Shown: positions 26,084 through 37,050 of the stretch, in pieces
Position numbering within the stretch: position 1 is the first letter of the stretch
Layout of the letters: the number at the start of each line of letters is the position of its first letter
DNA from: Struthio camelus
Taxonomy: Eukaryota; Chordata; Aves; Struthioniformes; Struthionidae
Reading direction: 5' to 3'
DNA: 64,000 bases
NCBI RefSeq assembly: GCF_040807025.1
Contig: NC_090982.1
Coordinates: forward strand, 84,494,963 to 84,558,962
Position numbers and translations under genes: made by a program
The notes under the pieces: model-generated
Databases searched by the model: none
What the model saw: only the letters and a program-made list of their open reading frames with translations
What the model was told of the DNA's origin: nothing

Positions 26084-29000
26084 AGAAGTTGAAGATTTCT
26101 TGTTATGACCTGGGCTATTTGGTAGAGGCTTTCTGTGCTCAAAGAATATTCATTAAAAGATAGGGAGGAGGACTATAGTTAATCTTCAAAGAGGTTTTCC
26201 ACTGTTATACAGTGAAAGTCCATTATATGAATGTAAGAGTCTCTGTGATACTCTTTTCACTATGGTCTTTGGCTGGTTATGATCTTCCAGTCTTTTTTAA
26301 ACTGGCCCGTGTTTTCCAAGCTCGCTAGTATTGTTAGCTGAAGAGCAGCTGACTGATAGTCAATTAGCCATTTGACCTCTAACAAGCCCACTGCTTTATT
26401 AAATGATGTATTAAATTATTAGAGCAGCTGAAGCTGACTTTATTATATTAGCATTAATGATTTGGTACTTCAGTAGAAAGAAAGGAATGTAAAAAAAAAA
26501 AAAAGTGAAAGTTTATTACCAAGCTTCTTTCCACGTTCCTCTTATGACTACAATGATGTGATGTGTTGGAGATTTGTTTTCCTTCCTCCATCTCTATCCA
26601 AGCGGCCTACCTTTTGCAAGGAAGGGCTTGCCAGGTAAAAGACATCTGGAAAACTTTGTGAAACTTCTTTATCCCTGACCCTATGAGAGCTTGTCTCAAA
26701 GAATTCTTGCCTGGTGCTGGGACTGTCTCATCTTTTAAAAGATGAATCTTTTTTCCCCCTGTCTACATCTGGCCCTGGAGCTGCATACATTCAGGATGAA
26801 TGTATTCTGACTCTATAACATATGTCAGTACTGACGTTTCCTTACCGTGACTAGGACTGCACATTTGGAAAGCAGAGTTTTCAAATCTTGCATCTTGTTC
26901 TCACCTTAATCATAAACCAGCATCTAGTTTAGCAGACTTTAAGTGATGTATTCACATGGGAAAAAAAATAACATAAGCATTATCTGAGTGAAAAATCTTA
27001 CTAGGGCACACTGTCAAATCTTTGTGGATGGGCAAATGTTTTGGGCTGTTTTGCAAGTTCTGGTGTTGAAGGGTAAACAAAACATCATCTTCAGGCGTCA
27101 TCTTAATCCTAGTCCAAAGAAAATAACAGCCCAGGCAGGTTACTAGGCATGACGTTTGTATGGGTAGAGGCTGTATATCTATCTGTATGCTATAATCCGG
27201 ATTTACAATGAGCTACCTGTTGTAATATATACTTTGCTAATTGCGGTTTCTCTACTGCTGACTTCCTTTTTGTTGTCTGAACTTTAACGATGATAAAAAT
27301 GTGATAATGTACTACTCTGGGCTCTCGCTTACAGCTCTGGGGATTCAGTCTCGGTCTGTTTGAGAGCTTTGCCCCTCTGCCATACATCACCACATGTCTA
27401 GCAGAGGTTGCAGCACGGTAGTATGTCTGCCCTTCAGTCACTGCAGCTAGCATACGAAGGCAGACCGATCCCAATAGCAGTTTGTGTGAATCAGCGAGCA
27501 GTGAATGGGAAGCGGCCAAGGGCTGCTAGCGTTCTGCTGCCAGTGCTATAGCAGCAGGAACTTTGGGGAATGGGGCGGTGTGGACCGCTAGGGGTAGTAA
27601 TCACATACATTGCCTGGTTTGCATCGGCAGCACTTGAATCAAAGCCTCTGAGCGCTTCTATTTCATGCTTCACAAGTATGCCCAGCTGCTTCTCTTTAAG
27701 AAATACATGTAGCCCATTTGAGGACTTTCTGACGGTCACTGACATCTACCGAGAAATGTTCAGCTGAACCGTCTGTTAGAAAAAGTCCGTCTTGGCTATT
27801 GTTCATTTGAGGTTCAGCTAGCAAATCTTTTTTGTCTTGTGAGGTGGAAAGCGCTCCTCCTTGTGCGTTACGGCACCCAGCTTTCCTTCCCTCCCTAGCC
27901 CTGCTGAGATACTGTGGCAAGGGCCTTCGTTTTCCAAAACTAGTGAGCGTACGGTATAGTCTCTATCCTTTTTTTTTTTTTCCTTGCATCTTTTCTGAAT
28001 ACTTTAAGCAGTCATTAGAATATGTTCCTGGCACTCTGCCTAAATTAATTTCTTCTTTTTATATCCTCTTGTCCTCTACCCTGGGGTATAATCAGTTCTG
28101 CATGTTTTCACAGTTTTGAAATGCTCTAGGTCATTATTGCATCCTCCTCCTCCTCTCATCTTTGAGGAGATGTCCAGTCAAACTAGATATGTATAATATG
28201 TCCACTTAATTTTTCTTGCTCTAAAAATGATTCTTCCCCTGTGTAATGCAGCTGTGCTAGTTGTTCCCGAAGGTAGTCTCATCTCCTTCAAGGCTTCCCA
28301 GCTTCCCCTCTACCGCTAAAGAGAAACAATAGGTTGAAACGTTGAAATGGTTTATTTTGTGTAAAATAAATATTCATTTCCTGTTTTGCGTTTTTTGGGC
28401 AAGTATTACTTGATATTTCACAACATACCTTCACTAACTGCAGTTAAGTACTTTCTTAGCAGTACTTGGCAGAAAATGTAAACCTGCAACGCTCCCTTAG
28501 AGTTTTTGGAAAGGATTTGTTGCTTGACGAACCGGTTAACTGGATAGCCATTGAGTAACTGTAATAAAAGGACAACGTTGCTGTATGTAGAGCTTACGAA
28601 AAATAGACTTTTCAAGAAGAATCCCTAAATGGGATATCTTCATATGTGGCATGTATAATTTAAACAGTCTTTTGTCATGCCTGAATTCTTTAAATTCTCT
28701 AGAGGCTCTTATACTAATATTAGAAGAGTGTGTCGTGAATATGATGCTACTGTCTCTTATTTAGCATCGTATTTCACCTTAAGGAAATGCAAATCAATTT
28801 AGTGCTAATGGCAAGTATCTCCTTAACCAAAATCCTCCTCAGCCTCTTGGAAAAAACAGTCAGACTTGCCAGTTTCCGAAGTTTGTCTGTATATCCTACT
28901 TATCTGCATTAGAAGAGAGAATCTTTCTGAAATAGACAAGTCTAGTTTTCATACCCATTCTCCCTGCTAAGACTAGCTTCCAGTTAGGCTGCTGAGTTTT

Positions 29001-32000
29001 CATGATGAGGACAGCAATACTGTAAGCACCGAGATTGGTGCTCATTCTCTACTTTTTTTGATTCATTCCCTAGATCTCCACGCAGCCTTACATGGAGTTC
29101 TCTCCATGGAGCCTTACATGGGTTTAGGTTTGTCATCTGTGCTGAATGGGGCTGAGGTTGCACTGGTGATCTTGATATGGCAGTGTATGTCATACTCTTC
29201 AGTCTTTGGAGTCACTCTACAGTTTTTATTCAAAAACTATCTTTTTCTGGGACAGATTGTTCAACCCATTAGTATGCCCTTGAAAGGGCACGTTACCGCG
29301 ATAGTCCCTGTGCTGCCACCCTCCAGTGGCTGGGGAGACACCTGCCAACTAAGTAATGAACTGGAGGCCTGGGGTAAATTCCTGATGAGGGAATTCGGGG
29401 TCGCACTAAAGACCTTGAGACATTGCAGTCAGCTCGTATACGTACGGGGTTATCGTCATCTGAGAAATAAGATTGTTTCCTGGAAGATGGTAGAACAATT
29501 CTGCAGGCAGAAAAGGTTGGTTGGCAGAAGAGTCTTAGTTTGGTTGCAGGAGACGTGGCTGGCTTTGGACTGTCAGCTGCGTGGAGCAGTGTGACAGAAA
29601 CTGATGGCTTTGTTGTTTTTTCATTGACTTGCTTCCTCTGGTTTAGAAAGATAATGACGCTGAGACAACAGGACTTTGTTTTTCCTTAGTTTGTGTGATG
29701 TTTCCATCCATCCTGTAGGCTTTATTTGTCACAATATCATTGGATTTGATTTATTGACAGTAGTTTGTCGCATTGTCCTATTTCAAAGATGTTTAGGAAC
29801 AGTCTAAGTCTTAGCATTTTTGTAAAACAACGGTTGGAAGACTAATTACAGCTAAAACAGAGAAGTTCTTGACACATTAGTTTGGCTATTGAGATCTAGA
29901 CCGTCACTAGATCGATTGAGATTGAATAAATCCAGTGATTGTCATCTATCAGGCTGTCTTATGCAAACTGAGGGTTGGAGAAAATGATCTAGTTAGACTT
30001 TTCCAATCTAACTTTTTCTATCTTTTTTTTGGTTGGTTTGATGAGAAATGCCTTTCACAGCTGATTTCTGAGTCATTTAAGCTGTTAAACATAGGCCGTA
30101 TTTGCATTTTCCTAACCTATAGGTCATTTGGATCCAGGATACCTTGCAAGTGACAAAACCTCTTCTGGTAATGCCCAGATCAATGAAGAAATCAATATCG
30201 CCTCTTCTGATAGCGAAGTAGAGATTGTTGGAGTTCAGGAACATGCCAGGTATGAATTTGCTTTTCTTCCTTTTTCAGCTTAAATATTTATTTAATTTTG
30301 TCAGAATAAGTGTATTGCCAAAATTAACAAAGTGAACAATTGCTGGCTTTCAGTATTATTTTTATCCTTCCATGGCTGATGTGAAAAAGGTAGCAAGTGT
30401 TGCACTTCTTTTTTTTCTATACTACTGGTCATGGTAATGTCAAAAAGTGTTTTTCTTTAGAATGATTATCATCTTCATATATATTTAGATTAAGCTCATG
30501 GTTCAATATCAAACAATAACAGGTTACACATATTTAATATTGAAATTGGGAAACATTGGTAGGAATTCAGTCTTTAAGGGCATAATGTCTGTATGTAAAT
30601 ACATAGACCAAAATATTTGTGTTGATCCCTGTTTCCTTTGGAAATAGTCACCTACCTTAAGCATTTAAGTACTTTCCAATTCATTTAATTAATCAATTGC
30701 CCTAGGAGTAAAAAATACTATCAGTTTTGCAGTGGCTAATGTGATAAGATAACGCCTCTAGCCTACAAATACATCCTTATGAATCTTAGTCTTATCTCAA
30801 GATACAAGATAGTTCAAATCCCCGAACTAGATCAGCGATAAGGAGGAAAAGGTAGATGAGGAAGAGAAAATAGATAAGGAAGTCGGAGGTTTCTCAAATT
30901 CTGATAGCTGCCCAGCTCTGCTTCAGCTCTTATTCTAGATGGGCATGTTTTCATGTCTCTTCGTCGTTAGTCTAGGGTCCTTCCTTGGTTTAAGGTATGA
31001 TGAGACAGTTGAACAAGACTGGCATTTCCACACAGAGTGGAGAGTTCACTTTGTAAAGTAAAAATAGTTGTGATTGTAAACACACGAATTCTGTCTAAAA
31101 CTAGTCCGCTGCCTGATGGATGTTTGGAGGAGGAAAGGAGCTTGAGGGGCATGGGACAGAGCTTTTTGTCCGTGTTCCTTTACCACGTCTTCCTTGAGGA
31201 AAGGAAAAAGGGCGTGTGGGACCTAAGTTTCCAGGTGGGAAACTGCACAAATAGTGTGAGCACAGTCCAGTCCTGTTGGATGTGAAAAAAGGCCTTTTAA
31301 GGTGCTGAAGGAGGAGAGACTTAACTTTTAGAATACTGAAAGTCATTCCATGACTGACTCTTTTGGGCAGATATTAACTCCTTAGGGACTAGCCCTCCTG
31401 ACTGTTTATCCAGCAGCCCCAGTGCTTGCACAATCTTTGTACTAATGACAAGTACCGTTGACTTGTCCTCCGTTAGTAGTTTGCGTGTGTCCAGCACTAT
31501 ATACGTGCATCCCTTCTGCTTGAGGTCCCCCTTACAAAAAAACTTTCCACGCTGATTACCTCAATAATATTTAACATGTACAACAATGGGAATGTTAAAT
31601 AAATGTACAGTTGCTGTTTAAAATTAGTTTTGGTAGATATGGACCTATTTTGCATGGAAATAATAATTCATGCTTCTCGGCAAGGAAGACGGACATGTAA
31701 CGCTTTGTTCTTGAAGCACGCTTCCCTTGCTGTGCTCGCCTTTGTTGATGTAACCGCTCTGCCGTCTATCAAAGACCAATTCTTGTCGGTTCCGATAAAT
31801 ACTTGCACGTTTTGGTTGCCTGAATCCTATTTAGAATTTTATTTCTCTTGCAGGTCTAGGCTTGCAGTTATGAAGTATTGATGGGCTTCTGACAGGGTTG
31901 TCGTTTGGACAAGGTTTAGGTTTTTGATCAGTATTTTTGCATGCTTAGTTAGTATGATGTTTGGATTCAGTTTTTTGCTCACACTTTTTTTTTTTTTAAT

Positions 32001-33935
32001 ACTGTGCTCCATATTTCATGTTGTTGGATTGGTGTGAGTCGTGAAGCTCTTTGAGTTTGTCTATGGTTTGTAGTGTTTCAGATTGCTAGTGAATTGGTGG
32101 TGTTTCTCATCATTAGAATATTACTTGGCATTGACTTAGGACACCAAATCATATTTTGCAGTTTATTTTAATTTGTGTCCAGTAAACTTTTTATCATGCA
32201 TGTATATAAAACAGTCCTCCTCTGTTTCTCCTGTTTCTCTTTTTTAATATTTTGTTTCCTTTACTTGATATCTTCCCCTTAGTTACAGGTTGGAAAGCAT
32301 GTTCCCTAAGCTACTGTTTGATTGAACGTTTTGTTCTTGGCTGCTTGTGTGACTTGTTTGAGGGTATACACTTTTATTTTTGCAAGGTATCATTTCTGTG
32401 AGGAATTTTATAGACTACTTTGTGTCATCTGCAGGGAGAAAAGTTAGCATTAGCTTTGCATAAGCACTGAGAGGACTGCTCTGTATCAGAATGATGGACC
32501 ATATATAACACGTGTCATATATATTTTACTTGGGTTACAGTTTTTCCTTGTCAGTTATGCTTGCAGGTATTTCTTCTTAAAGTTTTAAAAAAAGATTCCC
32601 TGCATTTGTTAGAGTTCCAGTCTCTTATTACACATTTTTTGTAGGCATGTGTTTTAGGTATGTATTTTAAAACTGAAGAAGTAATAGAAAAGTCATTCTG
32701 AACATCACATCCAAAATGAAATAGCGTATCTGAGGAAAAAAATGTGACATTTATATCCCGATACATTAGAGCTTGGAGAATGAGATTTTCCATTCTGTTT
32801 CATGAAACCGTCTCCAACCGGAGACGAGAGATGAGCATAATCTAAGTAGTTCAGAGAAACTAAATTAAACCACCTAGAATCAAAACGAACATAACGTAAA
32901 TGTCAAGAAGACTTGACCAGTGTAGAAGACTCTGGTTTGTGAAATGCAGTAGCTGTGCTATCATAAGGAGGTGGGCAAAGGTTGCCCAGCAGCCAGACAT
33001 CTCCTGCTTGTATAGGCAGCCAGGAGCAGCTGCAGCACCCACCAGTGCTTACAAGAGCAAAACAATTTTTGAAGCACTGGGTATAAAGTTTTACTGGCAG
33101 TTGTTTAAGATTTCCAGCTGTGAATGGAGTGACAATCTTAAAGACTCCGGTAAATTCTTGTCGTTAGTTCATCGTATAACAAAATTAATCTTTCTTTCAT
33201 TTTATTTTTTTCTAATTATTATTATTTTGTACTCACTTGTCACATATCCATTGTCAATATAACAAGTAAAAACACTGTGCAAATAAGTAGATGTGCTTCA
33301 GTTCAGCAAGGCACTTGAGTGTATGCTTATCTTTAAATACGTGATTTAGTCTTATTGACTATAATTACTGAAAGCTTAAATGTTTTGCTGAAGTGGGGCT
33401 GTACTGATATACAGTGAGCATTTCCAGTATGTTTGCAATTTTTGAGTTAAGATGACCAAGTCAAAATCAAGTATAACAGCTGTAATAACGTAGGTACAAA
33501 TGGCTCTTGTAATTATTGTACTGTAAGTATCATTATGTCCTTATTTTAACATGGTTTTGATTTCATATAGAAACAAATCTTTTCTCTTTGCCTCATCAAA
33601 ATTTTGTCACTTCGTTTTTTTTCCTCTTTTTTGAAGTCCAGCGGGTAAAATGACTAGCTGGAAACCTTCTGAATAGTGCACAGCACTGCATGTGATGGGG
33701 CAGACTTCTTCAAGATCCTTGGGAGCCATGCACACGTTTCATAAGAAACATTGCTGTACACCCACTGGCAAAATTAACTTCTTAAAAAACCCAAACAGTA
33801 TAATTTGAAGTTTAGTCTCAGCTTTCTTACTGCTAAACTTGCAGATCAGTAGGTATTTAAAGTGTCATGGACTCTACAAGTGGAAAACCCCCAAGGAAAT
33901 TTTGGAGAGGGACATGTTAACAAGATGCAAAAGTG

Positions 33936-33966
<31 letters not shown>

Positions 33967-34222
33967 GAAAAAGAATCTGGTGCCTGAAGTGAATAGTAGC
34001 TTTAATCCTTTTTGCTTTTTGCCTTGCTACAGGTGTGTGCATCCGAGGGGAGGTGTGATTCAGAGTGTGTCTTCCTGGAAGCATGGCTCAGGCTCACAGT
34101 ACATTAATGCTCAGCAAACGCAATCATGGACAGCTGTGACTCCCCAGCAGAATTGGTCTTCACCCCCAGAAGTAGTAGACCTCACTCTGGATGAGGATAC
34201 CAGACGCAAATATCTACTGTAA
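5662..34222 (+). CDS. ARK2N: ARK2N (C18orf25 / Arkadia-like 1), RING-less Arkadia N-terminal paralog, complete CDS of 4 exons
   Basis: The spliced CDS joins 5662-6385, 24946-25128, 30123-30249 and 34033-34222. It totals 1224 nt and 407 residues, against about 403 in human. The product is the vertebrate protein resembling the N-terminal part of the E3 ligase RNF111/Arkadia but lacking a RING domain. It is nuclear and reported as a PKA/AMPK substrate and CK2 partner. Visible features, by residue, are a phospho-acceptor motif LRRDS at about 65-69, a long Ser/Glu-rich segment, a basic nuclear-localisation stretch around '[20 protein letters not shown]', and an acidic poly-Ser/Asp segment. SUMO-interaction-like motifs are VEIVGV near the exon 3 end and [10 protein letters not shown] near the C-terminus. 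The protein ends RRKYLL. All splice sites are GT-AG and phases agree. RNF165, the paralog of the C-terminal half, follows in the same orientation. Confidence 0.96.
7765..7840. repeat. Palindromic MITE relic ('ggcctga...aaagcccattgaag' type)
   Basis: The segment starts ggcctgagttaaagcccatt, followed by a degraded complementary arm (actgagttttggggca). This resembles the short palindromic MITE widespread in turtles, crocodilians and birds, whose arms read ggcctgatccaaagcccatt and cattgacttcaatgggcttt. Only one arm is well preserved. The family assignment is from memory of such elements. Confidence 0.5.
12799..12839 (+). promoter_or_regulatory. Candidate branch point and splice acceptor before intronic open frame
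   Basis: TACTAAAT at about 12799-12806 is a near-consensus branch-point sequence. The first AG downstream of it is at 12838-12839 (CTTTAAAG), 33-40 nt away. Sequence composition changes from AT-rich to balanced just after this AG. An acceptor here would be phase 1, matching the ARK2N coding exon 1 donor. The pyrimidine tract is weak. Confidence 0.35.
12840..13300 (+). CDS. Unrecognised exon-like reading frame in ARK2N intron; possible alternative 3'-terminal exon
   Basis: An open frame, entered at the AG at 12838-12839, runs 153 residues to TAA at 13298-13300. It is not a protein I recognise. Residues include a hydrophilic, probably helical segment ([20 protein letters not shown]) followed by an Asn/Gln/Pro/Phe-rich tail ending HDLNQSQT. 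The composition vaguely recalls the C-terminal tails of Myb/SANT-like (Harbinger-derived) proteins, but no DNA-binding domain is visible. GC content rises sharply at the proposed boundary and falls after the stop, as expected for an exon. Splicing from ARK2N coding exon 1 would be in frame and give a 394-residue protein without the C-terminal SUMO-interaction motifs. Alternatives are a fragment of a retrocopied gene or a chance frame. An AATAAA lies at 14315-14320. Confidence 0.4.
14315..14320 (+). terminator. Candidate poly(A) signal for the 12.8-13.3 kb exon
   Basis: AATAAA about 1 kb after the TAA at 13298 is followed by TG-containing sequence. It would be the first canonical signal for a transcript ending with the intronic exon. 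On its own a hexamer in AT-rich DNA is weak evidence. Confidence 0.2.
14995..15060. repeat. Palindromic MITE relic
   Basis: The sequence reads aggcctgatttctaccctcc, then aaaagtcagtgggagttttt. It has the shape of the ggcctgatcc...aagtcagtgggagttttgcc palindromic MITE of sauropsid genomes. The second arm is eroded. Confidence 0.5.
17139..17222. repeat. Palindromic MITE relic (cagctggtgtaaat arms)
   Basis: The left arm cagctggtgtaaattggcat and the right arm gccgatttaaaaccagctga form an imperfect inverted repeat followed by tctggcc. This matches the shape of the sauropsid MITE whose ends read 'cagctggtgtaaatc' and 'gatttacaccagctgaggatctggcc'. Confidence 0.6.
18284..18346. repeat. Palindromic MITE relic
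   Basis: Ttgactttaatgggagcctt followed by tgcctgatcagagcgcgtag and tcgggccc is the right-arm pattern of the same sauropsid MITE group. An additional inverted pair (gccccattaaaaccc and tttcaacggggc) lies just upstream at about 18188-18235. Confidence 0.5.
20240..20415 (+). repeat. MIR-like CORE-SINE relic
   Basis: The block ccttgggcaagccacgagtc, then tttgcctcagtttccccta, is the tRNA-derived/core signature of MIR-type SINEs ('ccttgggcaagtcac...tgcctcagtttcccc'). It is followed by ctctttgagatccactaatg and a gtaattattattgctgctat tail like the reptilian CORE-SINE end. The orientation is +. The copy is diverged, as expected of an old amniote element. Confidence 0.75.
24946..25128 (+). CDS. ARK2N: ARK2N coding exon 2 (symmetric 61-codon cassette)
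   Basis: The acceptor TTTCTTTCTGCAG precedes 24946 and the donor GTTTGT follows 25128. The exon is 183 nt and phase 1 at both ends, so skipping it keeps the frame. It encodes [20 protein letters not shown] and continues to a Trp-containing segment ending ELSADA. Human C18orf25 has a shorter isoform (342 versus 403 residues) lacking exactly 61 residues, so this is likely the same cassette. Confidence 0.95.
25129..30122 (+). other. ARK2N: ARK2N intron between coding exons 2 and 3
   Basis: This 5.0 kb intron has GT-AG ends. It contains a 38-base poly(T) tract and open frames without protein character at 27190-27760 (both strands) and 29058-29594. A short direct repeat of gccttacatgg occurs at about 29086-29118. 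No RNA gene or recent transposon was recognised. Confidence 0.85.
26039..26076. repeat. Poly(T) tract of 38 bases
   Basis: This is an uninterrupted run of T. No SINE or retrocopy body was recognised on either side, so it is described only as a homopolymer. It could be the 3' tail of a minus-strand retroposed sequence too decayed to identify. Confidence 0.9.
30123..30249 (+). CDS. ARK2N: ARK2N coding exon 3
   Basis: The acceptor CCTATAG precedes 30123 and the donor GTATGA follows 30249. The exon enters in phase 1 and leaves in phase 2. It encodes [14 protein letters not shown], then [20 protein letters not shown]. The VEIVGV motif flanked by acidic and Ser residues has the form of a SUMO-interaction motif like those in RNF111. 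Confidence 0.95.
30250..34032 (+). other. ARK2N: ARK2N intron between coding exons 3 and 4
   Basis: This 3.8 kb intron has GT-AG ends. It holds only AT-rich sequence and a 24-base poly(A) run at 33943-33966, which sits about 65 nt upstream of the acceptor. A pyrimidine tract (cctttttgctttttgccttg) intervenes, so splicing should not be impaired. Confidence 0.85.
34033..34222 (+). CDS. ARK2N: ARK2N coding exon 4 (terminal)
   Basis: This exon follows acceptor GCTACAG in phase 2 and encodes [20 protein letters not shown], a Gln-rich stretch, then [13 protein letters not shown] and the C-terminal RRKYLL before TAA at 34220-34222. [10 protein letters not shown] is a SUMO-interaction-type motif. 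The coding sequence stops where RNF111 would continue towards its RING domain. Confidence 0.95.
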
Positions 34223-35084
34223 CGCGGTGTCACTGTGTTTTTGCCCCCATCCCTTCTCCCCTTTGTGGCACAGAAGTTCATTGGTATAGCTTCAGCTTCA
34301 GAAGCCCTATTCCCGGCATTATGAAATGCAAACTCATGAAGATTTCCATTTCCATACACATGTAGTGTCATTTTAATATCATGTTAAACATTTGTACCTT
34401 CTCAAAGGAGGATTCTTCCCAGAATTAAAACCCAATAGCTCCAAATTTAAAACACACACATCTACAGTTACTAATTTTTTGTGCATGTTAATCTGAAGAA
34501 ATAATTGTGTATAAAGTTCTGCTCTCCCACCCTTTCTCACCTCCAACTTCAAAACATTTTTAGTACTGGGTTTGTTTGTAGAAATTAGTGTTTTGCTGTG
34601 TGCGCCTCAGTGATTTTGAGAAATGCTGTGTCCTCACTGATTTCGGTGGAGCTAGGGGTATCCAACACTTCCGAAAATTGGGCCGAGAGTATTTATACCC
34701 AAGCTGATTTGGTTATGTTACCAGCAAGAGGGACTGTCTGTAATGCAAAAGGCCCATAACATATGCACTGAACAGCTTTTAATTAAAGGATTTTTATTTT
34801 CGATATAATTTATAGTTTACACTCTTTTCAGTGCTGAGTCTTCTGCCTACTTGACTACTGTGTTTCACTGATCATTTCCCACAGCTTGTTACAGTCTCAT
34901 AATAGTAGTGACTTAACTAGCAGCTGCGTATTGCAAAAGCACAGAAAATGGCAAGTAATAAAAAGGCCCAGCATCCCTCTCCATTTTAAATATATCCGAA
35001 TTTTACGTATATCTGAATCTTGCCTGGGGTAGGGGAGGGAGGGAAACAAAACATGTTGCTCAGAGTCCTCATTTCTACTGTTTG

Positions 35085-35248
35085 CTTATTTGCTTCACTG
35101 ACTGTCTCAAACTTGTAAAGCCCCTGTCTGGCAAAGCACTTTAGCAGAGGAGCAGCGTTAAGCCCCGGCAGTTCACTGAAACTAGTGGGGGCATTCAGAT
35201 GCTTCAAAATCTGCCCTAGAGGATGTTGCAGGATCAGGGCCTAAGTTT
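35085..35248. repeat. MITE relic within ARK2N 3' UTR
   Basis: Cctgtctggcaaagcacttt near the left and ttgcaggatcagggcctaag at the right recall the sauropsid palindromic element with 'gcctggcaaagcacttaagc' and '...gctggatcggggccta' ends. The centre (ccggcagttcactgaaacta) is eroded. Confidence 0.5.
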
Positions 35249-35327
35249 GTAATTGTTTTTTAACTAGCTCTGCACCATTTTCCTGGCTTTAGGTCATGTC
35301 TCTTATCCTAGTTTTGGAATTGCTTTT

Positions 35328-35410
35328 TAGGGTATGATCCAGGAAACGCTTTCTACCAGAATATTTACTACACTGAAATCAGTGGAGCTACTTATCTGAG
35401 TGGCCACGAT
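35328..35410. repeat. MITE relic within ARK2N 3' UTR
   Basis: Tatgatccaggaaacgcttt, then ctgaaatcagtggagctact and ttatctgagtggccac, match the layout of the MITE group containing 'attgacttcaatggagctactcatgtgagt'. It is strongly diverged. Confidence 0.45.
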
Positions 35411-36647
35411 TTTCTGTAGAGTATATTGAATTTCCTGGCCCTTCGTCTGTCATTTTGAGGCTTTCTCAAGGCAAAAACCAAAGACTGAAAAACAAGATGA
35501 TGTTCACTTTAAATGTCTATTGTGCAATTAAAATGTTCCTTTATATTCAGATGTTTTTAATGGAAATTTTATACAGCTCTATCATCAGATTTTTGCCATT
35601 TAAGGCTGAACAGGGAGTAGACAGGACATGAGAAGTCCCGTTTTGCTTTAGTGTTGGCTGGTTTCGAAATTTATTTGGTTTCCAAAATTTTTCTGTGGGC
35701 AAAAAAAAAAAATAGGAAATTAACTTTATCACATAACTTTAAAAATATATATATCTATGGTGGTATAGTTAGCAACAAACAGCTTTTTCTTTAATAAGCA
35801 GAAAGGTTATGACTGCACTTTAAAGAACAATTAGTTAAGGGTTTTATATTCCAGTTTAAAGCTTTCTAAAACATTGAACTGTGATAAGTGTATTGCATGA
35901 CCAGAAAATATATGTGGTGCTTGTAGTGACCGATTTCTGTCCTGGGGGGGTGGGAGGGAGTGGAGCGAATGGAGTCCGTGCTCATTGCAATCGGGAAAAG
36001 CCTGCGTCCTTGGGACGCTCTCGCAGTAGCGGCTATTGATCTGTTTCTCCTCATTTGTCAATCGTGCAACTCCGCCGGCGTTTCAGTGGCCTAGCACTCA
36101 TGCTGTCAGTTAACTTTGGAGCAGTGATTTAGTGTGGCTGCTTTTTACTGTTTCATGAAGTCTTTTGAAAGATCAGTTTTGAAGAAAGCTGCAGGGACCC
36201 ATTTGTAGTCCTTCTGTTCAAAATGCAAACTAACTATCTGAGGTTTTTTTTTTTTTTTTTTTTTCAGTTTGTATATGATGTGACTTCCATGTATATATAA
36301 AAAAAAGACTGTGTCCTAACCAAACTTCCTCCAATTGTGCACTGTGTTTGTTTAAACAAATCATGTATTGTAGTCTGATGCAGGTTTTCTTTTATTTAAA
36401 ACACTACATATTTTCTTTTATCCTTAACAAATTTTGAAAGGGTAGTGATCTGAAAACCACAATCACTGGATAGCTAAGAAATATATCTGTGTTTTTGTTT
36501 TACTTTTTTTGTTGTTCGTTTCTTGTTTTCTTTTTTCCTTTTCTTTTTTTTTTTTTTAAAAAAAAGAGGGCAAAAGGTGCCTGGACGTTTTTGCTCTTCT
36601 CAGCAGGAAAGTGAGATGTTAGCCATTGTGTGGCTAAGAACCAATGC

Positions 36648-36725
36648 ACTTGGGGCCTGATCCAAAATCCGTTGGCGTTGACGCGGGGCTTTCCATGGAC
36701 TTCAGTGTGCGTTGGCTCAAGCCCT
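36648..36725. repeat. MITE relic within ARK2N 3' UTR
   Basis: Ttggggcctgatccaaaatcc, then gttggcgttgacgcggggct, tttccatggacttcagtgtg and cgttggctcaagccc, form an imperfect palindrome. Its left end is nearly intact against the sauropsid 'ggggcctgatccaaagcccattgaagtcaatggga' element. Confidence 0.65.
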
Positions 36726-37024
36726 CCTTGGTTGAGCAGTTCCTGTGTTGCTGGAGTTTGAACTCGGAATCTTCTCTAGTGAAGACGAATCATCGCTTAG
36801 ATCGTAAATGTTTAAAACGTGCGACTCTAGTTACAAAATTTGATTCTTGACACTCATTATTTAGTTCTCGTTTTCCATCTAGTATTTAATGGTCTTTGGA
36901 GAAAAAAAATAATAATAAAACAGAGTGTTATATATATATAAATATATATATTTTTGGTGCAAGATGAGACCTTCTGTTTTTTGAAATAAGTCTGTAGCAT
37001 AAAGGTTAAACTATTTTAAGACAA

Positions 37025-37030
37025 AATAAA
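37025..37030 (+). terminator. ARK2N: Main ARK2N poly(A) signal (candidate)
   Basis: AATAAA is followed within 45 nt by a GT-rich then T-rich downstream element. It is the best of the four hexamers found after the ARK2N stop. Confidence 0.6.
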
Positions 37031-37050
37031 ATAGAGTGTATTATTTAAAC

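Larger units (their letters stand above)
34223..37050 (+). other. ARK2N: ARK2N 3' UTR
   Basis: Downstream of the stop the + strand is AT-rich and carries AATAAA signals at 34957-34962, 36914-36919 and 37025-37030. The last is followed by the GT/T-rich element atgttggtgatttttttcc and is the likeliest main cleavage signal, giving a ~2.8 kb 3' UTR. Another AATAAA lies at 37117-37122. At least three MITE-type relics lie inside, so part of the UTR is transposon-derived. The exact 3' end is inferred. Confidence 0.7.

Noticed and set aside
27190..27760. Overlapping minus-strand frames (109 and 84 codons) as a retroviral or gene remnant
   Set aside because: No protease, polymerase or envelope-like motif could be seen and no LTR-like repeats flank it.
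29058..29594. 178-codon open frame in the intron between ARK2N exons 2 and 3
   Set aside because: No recognised motif, no clear splice or promoter context, and no composition change at its edges. It is most likely chance.
33943..33966. Poly(A) run before ARK2N exon 4 as the tail of a retrocopy
   Set aside because: No recognisable body upstream and no target-site duplication seen. It is treated as a plain homopolymer.
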